A stretch of 40,073 nucleotides of DNA from a bacterium (GCA_021824285.1 JAKAKZ010000007.1:1-40073), one strand, 5' to 3'. Positions 1-7,166 are shown, counted from the stretch's first letter. The notes: generated by a model not told the origin, from the letters alone. Numbers and translations: made by a program.

Positions 1-161
1 AAATGCGCACACCGTACATGCTGGTCATCGGCGACAAGGAAAAGTCGCTCAAGAAGCTGAACGTCCGCATCCGCGGCAAGCAGAAGGAGAAGCCGATGGC
101 GCTCAAGAGCTTCATCGCGGCCGTCCAGAAGGAGATCGCGGGGCGGAAGATGACGCCGTAG
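1..161 (+). CDS. thrS: Threonyl-tRNA synthetase, C-terminal end (partial)
   Basis: This is the last 53 codons of a gene cut by the left edge, read from position 3 to the TAG at 159-161. The segment PYMLVIGDKE followed by a short basic strand (NVRIRGKQ) and a final helix (SFIAAVQKEIAGRK) matches the end of the anticodon-binding domain of class II threonyl-tRNA synthetases, which load threonine on tRNA-Thr in the cytoplasm. The catalytic core and editing domain are outside the window, so the call rests on this tail alone. Prolyl- or histidyl-tRNA synthetase, which share the domain, are less likely because the VIGDKE motif and tail length fit ThrS best. A word array starts directly after the stop codon. 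Confidence 0.8.
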   Translation, partial: MRTPYMLVIGDKEKSLKKLNVRIRGKQKEKPMALKSFIAAVQKEIAGRKMTP

Positions 162-300
162 GGGGAGTTTGGAGCGGGGAGCGTGTAGTCTGGAGCCAGC
201 GTCGGAAATTGAGAACATAAGAATCGCCCAGCTCCGCTGGGCGATTTTGATACGTTCCTCTTTCAATCTCCAACTCCAAACTCCAGACTCCACGCTTCCG
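162..300. repeat. Intergenic word array L1 (inverted arms round a terminator)
   Basis: The spacer between thrS and the convergent coiled-coil gene is almost wholly made of degenerate 7-8 bp words. The left arm (about 165-196) iterates GAGTTTG/GAGCGGG/GTCTGGAG-like units. The right arm (about 263-299) iterates the complement (CTCCAAA, CTCCAGA, CTCCACG). The arms can pair over much of their length, with the terminator hairpin at 222-247 as the apex. There is no coding signal in it. Confidence 0.7.
222..248. terminator. Intrinsic terminator between thrS and the coiled-coil gene
   Basis: A hairpin with stem AATCGCCCAGC/GCTGGGCGATT and a 3-nt loop, followed by TTTTG on the plus strand. It sits between convergent genes and can serve thrS; the opposite side has only a weak U tract. 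Confidence 0.75.
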
Positions 301-301
301 A

Positions 302-1474
302 TCAGCGCACCTTCACGCTGCCGCCGCCGGATTTCGGCGCGTTGCCGCCGCGGCCCAGACGGCGCAGGTAGGCGTTCTTGGAATCGCTCTCGCGCTTTTT
401 CTTGCGGCGCGCGGCCTCTTCCGGATCGTCGATCTCCAGCTGCCGCTCCTCGAGCGCGGTGCGGATGTCGAGCATCGCGGCCCGCTTATCCGCGTGCGTG
501 CCCACGAGGGCCACGAACTGGTCGAACTGTTCCGGACGCTGGAAACGCAGGAGGTCATTGAGGCGGCGGCCCCACCAGGTCACCTGCCGCCGCTCGTATT
601 CCTCTTCCGTCAGGCCCAGCTCTTTTTCGAGGCCGCGCAGGCGCGCGTCCATGTTTTCGGCCTGGCTCTCGTAGCGCTTGAGGTCCTTCTCTAAACGGTC
701 GATTTCCGGATCGATGCGTTCGACCCGTTTGGCGCGGGCAGCGCGCTCCTTAGACTTGTCCAGCTCCGCGCGCAGCGATGCTTCGAAGGGAGAAACCTTG
801 CCCTCTTCGGCGGCGATCTCCTTGGCTAGGCGACGTCCGACGTCTTCTGGCGTCTCCTTGACGCCTTTGACGCTGACCAGCTTGCCCGGTTCAATTTTTT
901 TGAAGGCCTCATCGACCTCCTTTTCCGAGATGCCCTCGAGAGCTTCCGGCGGCGGGGGCGGTGGTTCCACCTGGCCGATGATGTCCTCGTCCGCGACCTC
1001 ATCCGGCGCGCCGATGTCCTTGCGGAGCGTCTTGCGTCCTTTGCCCGGCAGCCTGACGGCACCCGGGGCCTGTTTCTCGTCGACAATCACTTTCGGCTCT
1101 TCTGGCGCTTCCACGGTAATCTCGAAATCAGGCTCGCCGCCGGCTTTGGCGGCCTGCTCTTTCAGGATTTGCTCGTCCGTCATGGCCTCATCCACGTCCT
1201 CGTCGGCCGCTTCCGGCATGCTCATGATGGCGGCGTCGACTTTGCGCTCCAACGCGAGAATTTCTTTGTCCACGCGCGCCAGCTCGGCGTCAACGTTTTG
1301 CGCCTTCAGGTGGTCCCGGGCAATCTCGATATCGGCCTTGAATTTCTGCAGGTCATCTATTTTCTGCCTCCAGGCGCCGATTTTATCGGCGTCCGTCGAC
1401 CGCGGCGCGGACTCTGGCGCGCGGCCCGCCTTTTTCGGTTCCGTCCGCTCGCGCTTGATTTCCGGATTGGTCAT
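302..1474 (-). CDS. Charged coiled-coil hypothetical protein
   Basis: A 390-residue soluble protein rich in K, E, R and A. I recognise no family. It has a basic N-terminus, a heptad-like helical stretch at about 33-82, an acidic region at 85-135, a low-complexity linker with six prolines (residues 171-176), and a second long coiled coil at about 232-297. A compact conserved-looking segment follows at 298-350 (TWWGRRLNDLLRFQRPEQF) and then a basic Gly-rich tail. There is no signal peptide or membrane segment, so it is probably cytoplasmic. The ATG at 1472-1474 has no clear Shine-Dalgarno site; AT-rich sequence 20-60 nt upstream could hold its promoter. It converges on thrS and is divergent from miaB. 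The domain order suggests a structural or scaffolding protein, but that is only inference. Confidence 0.7.
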   Translation of the reverse strand: MTNPEIKRERTEPKKAGRAPESAPRSTDADKIGAWRQKIDDLQKFKADIEIARDHLKAQNVDAELARVDKEILALERKVDAAIMSMPEAADEDVDEAMTDEQILKEQAAKAGGEPDFEITVEAPEEPKVIVDEKQAPGAVRLPGKGRKTLRKDIGAPDEVADEDIIGQVEPPPPPPEALEGISEKEVDEAFKKIEPGKLVSVKGVKETPEDVGRRLAKEIAAEEGKVSPFEASLRAELDKSKERAARAKRVERIDPEIDRLEKDLKRYESQAENMDARLRGLEKELGLTEEEYERRQVTWWGRRLNDLLRFQRPEQFDQFVALVGTHADKRAAMLDIRTALEERQLEIDDPEEAARRKKKRESDSKNAYLRRLGRGGNAPKSGGGSVKVR

Positions 1475-1584
1475 AGTCTGGTGCCGATTAGCGGCGAAAG
1501 CTCTCGCCGGCTGGTCTATACTTATTTTATCACGTTTTCCGGTTTAACGTAGTGGGCCGGCTCTCCGTCGCCAAGCGGGAACGG

Positions 1585-1613
1585 TTGACCTCCGCCCCAA
1601 ATTAGGCTAACTT
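1585..1613 (+). promoter_or_regulatory. Promoter of miaB-miaA
   Basis: -35 TTGACC at 1585-1590, 17-nt spacer, -10 TAACTT at 1608-1613. The expected transcription start is about 1620, only about 6 nt before the miaB ATG at 1626, leaving no room for a Shine-Dalgarno site. Confidence 0.6.
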
Positions 1614-1625
1614 AAGCCCACTGAT

Positions 1626-3002
1626 ATGTCCCGCGGCAAATACCACATCCTGACCTTCGGCTGCCAGATGAACAAGTCCGATTCCGAGCGGCTGGCGGCC
1701 ATCCTGAACCGTATCGGTCTCACGGAGACCGGCGACGAACAGCAGGCTGACGTCATCCTGCTGAATTCGTGTTCCGTACGCCAGACCGCCGAGGACCGCA
1801 TCTACGGCCAGGTGGGCAAGTTCGCGGAACTGCGGGCCAAGAAGCCGAACTTGATCGTCGGCGTGACCGGCTGCATGGCCGGCCGCGACAAGAACGGCAA
1901 GATGCGCGCGAAGCTTCCGGGCGCGGACCTCTTTTTCCCGACCCGCGACATGGTCCTCCTGCCGCGCTGGATTGCCGGCCTGAACCCGGACCTCGTGGAT
2001 CCGGTCGAGCTCGGCGACGACTATCTGAAGCTCACGCCGCAGTACGCCAACACCGTGCAGGCGTACGTCTCCGTACAGACCGGCTGCAACAAGTTCTGCA
2101 CCTACTGCGTGGTGCCGCACGCCCGCGGCCTGGAGCGCAACCGGCCGGCCGCGGACATCCTGACCGAAGTGCAGGGGCTCGCCGACCGCGGCGCGCTGGA
2201 GATCACGCTCTTGGGCCAGGCCGTGAACGCCTACAAGGCTCCGGACCGCTCATCTTTTTCGGCGGCCAATCCCTACAAGGACGATTACGCGGCCCTGCTT
2301 TGGGAGATCAACCGGATTTCCGGCATCCGTCGTCTGCACTGGACCGCGCCGTACCCGACGCACATGACCGAGGAGGTCATCGACGCCCTGACGCTGCCGA
2401 AGCAGGTCAATTACCTGCATCTGCCGGTCCAGGCCGGCAACGACGAGGTCCTGAAGCGCATGAATCGCCGCTACACCTCGGCCCAGTATCTGGAGATCGT
2501 CGGCCGCATCCGCACCGCCCGTCCGAACATCGCACTCGGTACGGATATCATCGTCGGCTTCTGCGGCGAGACGCCGGAGCAGTTCGAGGACACCGTCGCC
2601 CTACATAAGGAGGCTGATTTCGACATCTCCTACCACGCCATGTACAGCACGCGGTCGGGCACGCTGGCGCATCAGTACCTCAAGGACGATGTGGCGCCGG
2701 CCGAGAAGAAACGCCGTTGGAACGTACTGCAGGAGCTGATGGAGGAGACTGTTTTGCGCAAGAACCAGGCCTACGTCGGGCGCGAAGTCGAGGTGCTCGT
2801 GGACGAGTGGTCCAAGGGCTATGCCGTGGGCAATTCTCGCGAGATGAAACGCGTGCAGTTCGCCGCGCCGTCCGACTGCCGCGGCCAGCTCGTGAACGTG
2901 AAGGTCGAGACCGCGCTCGAGTGGCTGCTTAAGGGTCAGGCAACGGAAAACGCCCCCATCTCGATGGCCGAGGCGCTGGCGGGCCGCAATTTGGTGCGCT
3001 GA
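1626..3002 (+). CDS. miaB: tRNA-2-methylthio-N6-dimethylallyladenosine synthase MiaB
   Basis: A 458-residue radical-SAM methylthiotransferase that adds the 2-methylthio group to i6A37 of tRNAs reading U-starting codons, using two [4Fe-4S] clusters. The N-terminal UPF0004 domain carries its three cluster cysteines: C13 in FGCQMNKSDS, C49 in NSCSVR and C83 in GCMAGR. The radical-SAM CxxxCxxC triad is C154/C158/C161 (TGCNKFCTYC). The TRAM domain at the end (about 385-450) includes the YVGREVEVLVDEWSKG segment. FGCQMN and the overall length favour MiaB over MtaB or RimO, and linkage to miaA confirms it. The stop is followed by one nucleotide and then the miaA ATG (TGATATG junction), so the two are co-transcribed. 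The start lies about 6 nt after the predicted transcription start. Confidence 0.97.
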   Translation: MSRGKYHILTFGCQMNKSDSERLAAILNRIGLTETGDEQQADVILLNSCSVRQTAEDRIYGQVGKFAELRAKKPNLIVGVTGCMAGRDKNGKMRAKLPGADLFFPTRDMVLLPRWIAGLNPDLVDPVELGDDYLKLTPQYANTVQAYVSVQTGCNKFCTYCVVPHARGLERNRPAADILTEVQGLADRGALEITLLGQAVNAYKAPDRSSFSAANPYKDDYAALLWEINRISGIRRLHWTAPYPTHMTEEVIDALTLPKQVNYLHLPVQAGNDEVLKRMNRRYTSAQYLEIVGRIRTARPNIALGTDIIVGFCGETPEQFEDTVALHKEADFDISYHAMYSTRSGTLAHQYLKDDVAPAEKKRRWNVLQELMEETVLRKNQAYVGREVEVLVDEWSKGYAVGNSREMKRVQFAAPSDCRGQLVNVKVETALEWLLKGQATENAPISMAEALAGRNLVR

Positions 3003-3003
3003 T

Positions 3004-3948
3004 ATGTCCGTCAGCCGTCATCCTTCGCTACTGCCGAAGGCGCTTATGGTTCTCGGCCCCACGGCTTCCGGCAAGACCGACTTGGCTATCGCCATAGCCA
3101 AGAAGTTTCGCGGCGAAATCATCTCCATCGATTCACGCCAGATGTATCGCGGTCTGGAGATCGGCGCCGCGATTCCGTCGGGCAAATGGGCGAAGCGGGG
3201 GAGCCGCCGCGTTTTTGTCGTGGACGGCGTACCGCATCATCTGCTCGCGTTCCGTTCGCCGGCTAAGCCGCTCACGGCCGCGGAAGTCAAAGAGCAGGCC
3301 GTCGCTGCTGCCCGCGATATCGTCCGGCGCAAACGGCTACCGATCTTCTGCGGCGGCACCGGCCTCTATGCCGACGCCATCTCCCGTAATTTCGCCATCC
3401 CGGAAGTCGAACCGGACCCGGTATTCCGCGCCCAGCTAGCCAAGCGGGGGACGGCGGAGCTGTTCGCCGAACTCCGCAAAAAGGACGCGGCCTACGCCGA
3501 GCGCATCTCGCCGCAGAACCGCCGTTACATCACGCGGGCGTTCGAGGTCATGGCCGCCACCGGCCGGAAGTTTTCGGAGCAGCAGGCGGAGGGTCAGGCG
3601 CTGTTCCGCTTCCTGAAGATAGGAGTCAGCCGGCCGCGGATCGAGCTGTACCGCCGCATCGACCGGCGCGTGGATGCCATGATGGCCGCCGGCCTGCTGG
3701 AAGAGGCGCGAAAACTTGGCCGCCGCTACGGCTGGGACGGTCAGGTCATGACGAGTCTGGGCCACCGCCAGCTCGGACAGTTCTTGCGCGGGGAAATCGC
3801 GCTGGAGGAGGCAATCGGTCTGATAAAAAAACTCACGCGCCACTACGCCAAGCGCCAATTGACCTGGTTCAAGCGCGATTCAGGCATCTGTTGGGTCAAA
3901 AATAGGGCCGCGGCCTTCAGATCGGTTTCTGACTTTCTGAAAGGCTGA
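3004..3948 (+). CDS. miaA: tRNA dimethylallyltransferase MiaA
   Basis: A 314-residue enzyme that transfers the dimethylallyl group from DMAPP to N6 of A37 in tRNA, giving i6A, the substrate of MiaB encoded just upstream. The P-loop GPTASGKT is at residues 18-25, followed by the DSRQMYRGLEIG motif that binds the target adenosine and the catalytic region, FCGGTGLYADAI, and a C-terminal helix with KRQLTWFKRD. Length is normal for bacterial MiaA. It lies 1 nt after miaB without its own ribosome-binding site, so translation is probably coupled. A strong hairpin terminator follows at 3981-4008. MiaB-MiaA together make ms2i6A37, and their pairing in one transcript suits the sequential pathway. Confidence 0.97.
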   Translation: MSVSRHPSLLPKALMVLGPTASGKTDLAIAIAKKFRGEIISIDSRQMYRGLEIGAAIPSGKWAKRGSRRVFVVDGVPHHLLAFRSPAKPLTAAEVKEQAVAAARDIVRRKRLPIFCGGTGLYADAISRNFAIPEVEPDPVFRAQLAKRGTAELFAELRKKDAAYAERISPQNRRYITRAFEVMAATGRKFSEQQAEGQALFRFLKIGVSRPRIELYRRIDRRVDAMMAAGLLEEARKLGRRYGWDGQVMTSLGHRQLGQFLRGEIALEEAIGLIKKLTRHYAKRQLTWFKRDSGICWVKNRAAAFRSVSDFLKG

Positions 3949-3980
3949 AAAAGTTTTTTTTCGCCCCGCGCACAGTACTC

Positions 3981-4008
3981 AAAAAATAGCTTAACTAAGC
4001 TATTTTTT
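3981..4008. terminator. Bidirectional-looking terminator after miaA
   Basis: A perfect AT-rich palindrome: stem AAAAAATAGCTTA-type arms round a short loop ending in TATTTTTT. Outer arms TCGCCCC (3960-3967) and GGGGCGA (4016-4022) could extend the stem. It closes the miaBA operon. Confidence 0.85.
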
Positions 4009-4061
4009 GTCAATAGGGGCGAGTTTATTTGACAGGGCATCTAGCCTTATTCCGCCTTATT

Positions 4062-4070
4062 TGCTATACT
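4062..4070 (+). promoter_or_regulatory. Extended -10 promoter of the DUF5679 gene
   Basis: TGCTATACT, an extended -10 (TGn + TATACT at 4065-4070). No good -35 lies at 17 nt; a TTGACA at 4029-4034 is too far upstream (30 nt). The same TGCTATACT string occurs before two other genes here (10031-10039; minus strand at 17434-17442). It implies an ~85-nt structured leader before the ATG at 4159. Confidence 0.5.
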
Positions 4071-4158
4071 GTTGATAGTTAATTCTTCCTTATTGCGGAC
4101 GCGGCGTCGGTGGCCAATAGGCCATTAAGGCGCGTAAGCGGTCGCAGCCATCACGTTT

Positions 4159-4332
4159 ATGGCCGAAGCAGTCATCGGTTACTGCGTTAAGTGCAAGGAG
4201 AAGCGCGAGATGAAGGACGCCCAGAAGATTGAAATGCCCGCGAAGGGCGGCGGCACTCGCCCGGCGATGAAGGGCGTCTGCGTTGCCTGCGGCACCGGCA
4301 TGTTCAAGATCCTGCCGAAGGACGCGAAATAA
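4159..4332 (+). CDS. DUF5679 small zinc-ribbon-like protein
   Basis: A 57-residue protein with two CxxC pairs, C9-V-K-C12 and C41-V-A-C44, about 29 residues apart, which should bind one zinc ion as a ribbon. The pattern YCVKCKEKREMKDA followed by KGVCVACGTGMFKI is that of the DUF5679 family, common in Patescibacteria and some other bacteria and of unknown function. The cytoplasmic, basic, ribbon-like make-up suggests an RNA or ribosome partner, but that is inference. It stands alone with its own extended -10 promoter, a long leader with several small dyads and a strong terminator, so it is a compact monocistronic unit. There is no Shine-Dalgarno site; the ATG is preceded by CGTTT. Confidence 0.88.
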   Translation: MAEAVIGYCVKCKEKREMKDAQKIEMPAKGGGTRPAMKGVCVACGTGMFKILPKDAK

Positions 4333-4345
4333 GAATCGACCACAG

Positions 4346-4374
4346 AAAACCCCGCCTTAACCGGCGGGGTTTTT
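4346..4374 (+). terminator. Terminator of the DUF5679 gene
   Basis: Stem ACCCCGCC/GGCGGGGT with loop TTAACC, preceded by AAAA and followed by TTTTTC, 14 nt after the stop codon. Confidence 0.9.
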
Positions 4375-4384
4375 CGTTCAGCCG

Positions 4385-4435
4385 GCGCGGTCCGCCACAG
4401 GCACGCGTCGGTCCGTCCGGCGACGGACCGCGCTA
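4385..4435. repeat. GC-rich dyad, copy 1
   Basis: Outer arms GCGCGGTCCG and CGGACCGCGC form a perfect 10-bp dyad. An inner dyad GGTCCGTC/GACGGACC competes with it. The right half (CGAC-GACCGCGCTA) reappears at 9980-10010, so this may be a small dispersed element. It lies between the DUF5679 terminator and word array L2. Confidence 0.5.
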
Positions 4436-4492
4436 AGCCTCGGCGCTTCACATGAGAACGGTCTTCGTAGCGCTTGAAGGTTTTGGTTTAGA

Positions 4493-4556
4493 GTTTCTCC
4501 GCCACTTATGTCTAGTCAAAGAAGGCGGGGTCCCGCCAACGGCGGGAAATGTTTAG
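4493..4556 (+). repeat. REP-like element, copy A
   Basis: One of three related elements (also 7047-7114 and, inverted, 10784-10847). The shared order is a GTTTCTCCGCCACTTA-like head, a variable stretch, AAAGAAGGCGGGG, TCCCGCC, a 3-6 nt loop, GGCGGGAA and a GTTTAG-type word. CCCGCC/GGCGGG can form a short-loop hairpin, alternating with GGCGGGG/TCCCGCC. Confidence 0.7.
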
Positions 4557-4582
4557 ATTCCTGTTTACTTCAGTAAGGCATC

Positions 4583-4611
4583 AAAAATCGCGCCTGTCGG
4601 CGCGATTTTTT
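4583..4611. terminator. Terminator after gatB
   Basis: Stem AAAAATCGCGCC/GGCGCGATTTTTT with loop TGTC; A and T tracts on both sides make it usable in either direction. It lies about 50 nt beyond the gatB stop. Confidence 0.85.
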
Positions 4612-4659
4612 CTTTCACTTTTAATCCTCTACACCTCTAAACCCTTAAACCCGATTCAA

Positions 4660-6186
4660 TCACTTCAACTTCGCCAGTTCCGCCTCAATCAACCGCCGCG
4701 CTTCCTCCGGCGGCGCTTTGCCTTTGGTCATCTTCATCATCTGACCGACTAGGAATTGGATGGCGTTGGCCTTGCCGCCGCGCCAGTCCTCGACCACTTT
4801 GGGGTTGGCGACGATGACGTTGGCCGCTACGGAGGCGAGTTCGCTCGTGTCGCTCATGGCACCGAGGCCCTGGGCGTTCATGATGTCCGAGGGATCGCCG
4901 CCGTTCCTGACCATTTCGGTCAGGATGACGAGGGCGTTCGGTCCGGTCACTTTCTTGGCGTGGATGAGCGTCAGTAGCTCGGCGAAGTTCTCCGCGTCGG
5001 TCTTGCTTTCCTCGAAGGTAAGTTTGAGTTCGGTCAGCACGCCGTTCAGCTTAGTGAGCAGCCAACCGGAAACCAGCCGGGCCATCTCCGGCTTGAGCGT
5101 CTCCAGGTCAGCGCCCTTCTGTTCGCTCTGGATCCAGGCAGCCAGTTCGGAAAACACCTTTTCCGCGAAGTCCGCGAGCGGCGCATCGTCCACGAGCGTG
5201 CGCGCGTCCGCCGGCGCCAGACCGTATTCCTCGACGAGGCGCGCGCGGCGCTGGGCCGGCAGTTCCGGTACGCGCGGGCGCATCTCTTCGATGATGGCAT
5301 CCAGGTTCATGGTCAGCAGGTCCGGCTCGGGGAAGTAGCGGTAGTCGCTCGAACCCTCTTTGGTGCGCTGCTCCACGGTGATGCCGCGCACGTCGTCCCA
5401 GCCGCGGGTCGCCTGCTTGGTCGGCGGTTTGCCGTCGAGCCAGAGCTTGGTCTGCCGCTGGATCTCGTATTCCAGCGCCCGCTCCACGGACCGGAAGGAG
5501 TTGATGTTCTTGACCTCGGTTTTGGCGTTCAGTACCGGTGCGCGCTCGCCCGGGCCCTCCGCCACCTCGCGCAGCGAGATGTTGGCATCGCAGCGCAGGT
5601 GCCCCTTCTCCATGTCCGCGTCCGAGACGCCGAGATAGCGCATGATGAGCCGCAGTTCCTGCAGGAAGAGCTTGGCCTCAAGCGGGGAGCGGAAGTCCGG
5701 CTCCGTGACGATTTCCGCCAGCGGCGTGCCGGCGCGGTTGTAGTCCACGAGCGACGATTTGCCGTCCTCGCTGTGCATCAGTTTGGCCGCGTCCTCTTCG
5801 AGGTGCACGCGGGTCAGGCGCACTTTGGCGGTCCGCTTGAGGTTGCCAACGTCCGGCACTTCGAATTCCAGGGTGCCGCCGGCGACAATCGGCTGGTCGA
5901 ACTGCGAGATTTGGTAGCCTTTGGGCAGGTCCGGATAGAAGTAGTTCTTGCGGTCGAATTTGGAGCGTCCCGCGACTTGGCTCCCGAGCGCCAAACCGAT
6001 CAGTGCGCCGAAGCGGACCGCTTGGGCGTTGACGTTCGGCAGCGTGCCGGGATGCCCCATGCAGACCGGGCAGACGGTCACGTTGGGTGCCTCGTATTCG
6101 CCGCGGTTGGAGCAGCCGCAGAACATCTTAGAGGCCGTCTTCAGTTGGACGTGGATTTCCAGGCCGATGACCGGTTCGAGTTTCAT
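4660..6186 (-). CDS. gatB: Asp-tRNA(Asn)/Glu-tRNA(Gln) amidotransferase subunit B
   Basis: A 508-residue GatB. In the GatCAB complex it activates the misacylated Glu-tRNA-Gln or Asp-tRNA-Asn for amidation with ammonia from GatA. The start is taken at the ATG at 6186, giving MKLEPVIGLEIHVQL, the canonical GatB N-terminus; a longer reading from 6252 adds 22 unrelated residues. Zinc ligands C23, C25, C39 and C42 are present (MFCGC and CPVCMGHPG). The cradle domain carries the KFDRKNYFYPDLPKGYQISQ motif, DYNRAGTPL and YRYFPEPDL. The C-terminal YqeY-like tRNA-binding domain ends in EARRLIEAELAKLK. gatA and gatC are not in the window. It follows the membrane protein gene by 81 nt on the same strand and may share its promoter. 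Confidence 0.97.
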   Translation of the reverse strand: MKLEPVIGLEIHVQLKTASKMFCGCSNRGEYEAPNVTVCPVCMGHPGTLPNVNAQAVRFGALIGLALGSQVAGRSKFDRKNYFYPDLPKGYQISQFDQPIVAGGTLEFEVPDVGNLKRTAKVRLTRVHLEEDAAKLMHSEDGKSSLVDYNRAGTPLAEIVTEPDFRSPLEAKLFLQELRLIMRYLGVSDADMEKGHLRCDANISLREVAEGPGERAPVLNAKTEVKNINSFRSVERALEYEIQRQTKLWLDGKPPTKQATRGWDDVRGITVEQRTKEGSSDYRYFPEPDLLTMNLDAIIEEMRPRVPELPAQRRARLVEEYGLAPADARTLVDDAPLADFAEKVFSELAAWIQSEQKGADLETLKPEMARLVSGWLLTKLNGVLTELKLTFEESKTDAENFAELLTLIHAKKVTGPNALVILTEMVRNGGDPSDIMNAQGLGAMSDTSELASVAANVIVANPKVVEDWRGGKANAIQFLVGQMMKMTKGKAPPEEARRLIEAELAKLK

Positions 6187-6267
6187 AGCGGATAGGGTCG
6201 GAATTGCGGTTCTTCGGATAGCGAAAAGAATACTACAGCCTAAAACCGCCAATCGGCAACCGGCGCC

Positions 6268-7023
6268 TTACAGGTGCCGCTTGAGGTCGTGCCACAGGAT
6301 GAGGTCGGCGGCGAAAAACAGCGGCAACGTCAGGGCGTAGACTACGCGCTGGACGGTTTCGACGAGCAGGGAAGTGCCGTCGGAAGTGATGGTCGTGGCG
6401 CTCTGTGCCGTGAAGAACAGCCCGGGATTGCCGACGGCGGCGCCGAACACCAGATAGATCACCGAGGAGGCGAGCTTGGCCAGCAGGGAGAGCGCGATGG
6501 TCGTCAGGATGAGCCGTCCCAGTACCGCCCAGAAGCGGTTGCGGACCGCCTTGCGGCTCATGGACAGCGCAGCCGCGCCATGGCGCTCATCTTCGACGAC
6601 GGCATAGCCGACGAAGTGGTAATGGACCATGGCGATGAGGCCCGGGATGATGAGGAGCAGGGTCCAGCCGAAAATCGCCAGGCCCGACAGGAAACCGGCC
6701 CAGATGAAAGGCAGTAGCTTGTGGGCCCCCTCAAGCAGGGAGTGCCGGACAGAGGCCGTGCGGCCGCGCAGCGTGCGCGACACGTGATCCATGAGCCCGG
6801 TCGTGAGAGTGAAGGCCGCTAGCCCCAGCGGGATCAGGAAAGCCAGATAGGTGAACAGCCGCACCGTCTTGTCCGCGATGGTGGTGATCACCACGCGGTC
6901 CACGGCCCAACTGGCCACGGCGAGCAGGCCGAACCAGACGGCGAATTCGCCGTAAGCCCGCACGTTGCGGCGGTAGTGGCGAAGCGAACCGATGATGATG
7001 TCACCGGGAGAGATGAGGGGCAT
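6268..7023 (-). CDS. Multipass membrane protein, DUF975/GPDPase-membrane-like
   Basis: A 251-residue integral membrane protein with about six hydrophobic helices (around 25-45, 55-80, 105-135, 160-190 and 215-240, some long enough to count twice). The stretch IIPGLIAMVHYHFVGYAV followed by EDERHGAAALSMSRKAVRNR is typical of the broad superfamily that includes DUF975, YciC and the membrane domain of glycerophosphodiester phosphodiesterases: a membrane re-entry, then an amphipathic 'A-x-S-x-x-A' helix. No catalytic motif is visible. Function is unknown; a transport or lipid-linked role is a guess. Its ATG directly abuts word array L3, and its promoter is predicted at 7176-7191, so the ~150-nt leader contains the array and REP-like copy B. 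gatB follows. Confidence 0.75.
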   Translation of the reverse strand: MPLISPGDIIIGSLRHYRRNVRAYGEFAVWFGLLAVASWAVDRVVITTIADKTVRLFTYLAFLIPLGLAAFTLTTGLMDHVSRTLRGRTASVRHSLLEGAHKLLPFIWAGFLSGLAIFGWTLLLIIPGLIAMVHYHFVGYAVVEDERHGAAALSMSRKAVRNRFWAVLGRLILTTIALSLLAKLASSVIYLVFGAAVGNPGLFFTAQSATTITSDGTSLLVETVQRVVYALTLPLFFAADLILWHDLKRHL

Positions 7024-7026
7024 TGG

Positions 7027-7166
7027 GCGGGTTTAGGGGTTTAGAAGTTTCCCCGTCACTTAACTTTGTTTTATAGAAGGCGGGGTCCCGCCCAAAAGGC
7101 GGGAAGGTGTTTAGTGGTCATTGATTCGATTCTTAATGGTTTAACCACTCAGCCGCTTAACCGCTT
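7027..7166. repeat. Intergenic word array L3
   Basis: The left arm starts 4 nt from the start codon of the membrane-protein gene with GGTTTAGG, GGTTTAGA, AGTTT units (7029-7050). It continues after the REP-like element with TGTTTAGTGG. The right arm reads GGTTTAACC, CTTAACCGCTTC (7138-7166). The array lies in the predicted 5' leader of the membrane protein-gatB transcript. Confidence 0.55.
7047..7114 (+). repeat. REP-like element, copy B
   Basis: Second copy of the ~64-bp element: GTTTCCCCGTCACTTA head, then TAGAAGGCGGGG, TCCCGCC, loop CAAAA, GGCGGGAA and GTGTTTAG. It differs from copy A mainly in the middle and in the loop, while the stem bases are kept. Confidence 0.7.

Larger units (their letters stand above)
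4470..4660. repeat. Intergenic word array L2
   Basis: Word-type sequence between the DUF5679 terminator and gatB. The left arm has GTTTAG/GTTTTG/GAGTTT units (4476-4498) and resumes after the REP-like element (TGTTTAG, CTGTTTAC, 4550-4570). The right arm is four clean octamers: CTACACCT, CTAAACCC, TTAAACCC, GATTCAAT (4629-4660). The last octamer touches the gatB stop codon. Read on the minus strand, gatB is followed directly by GGGTTTAA, GGGTTTAG and AGGTGTAG. A terminator hairpin lies between the arms. Confidence 0.65.

Noticed and set aside
4029-4034. TTGACA as -35 of the DUF5679 promoter
   Set aside because: It is 30 nt from the TATACT -10; no -10 lies at 16-18 nt.
6187-6252. N-terminal extension of gatB
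   Set aside because: The 22 added residues are not GatB-like; MKLEPVIGLEIHVQL at 6186 is the family start.
7028-7050. Telomere-like GGTTTAGG repeats
   Set aside because: The units resemble plant-type telomere repeats only at arrays L2, L3 and L8; other arrays use different words, and all are internal and short.
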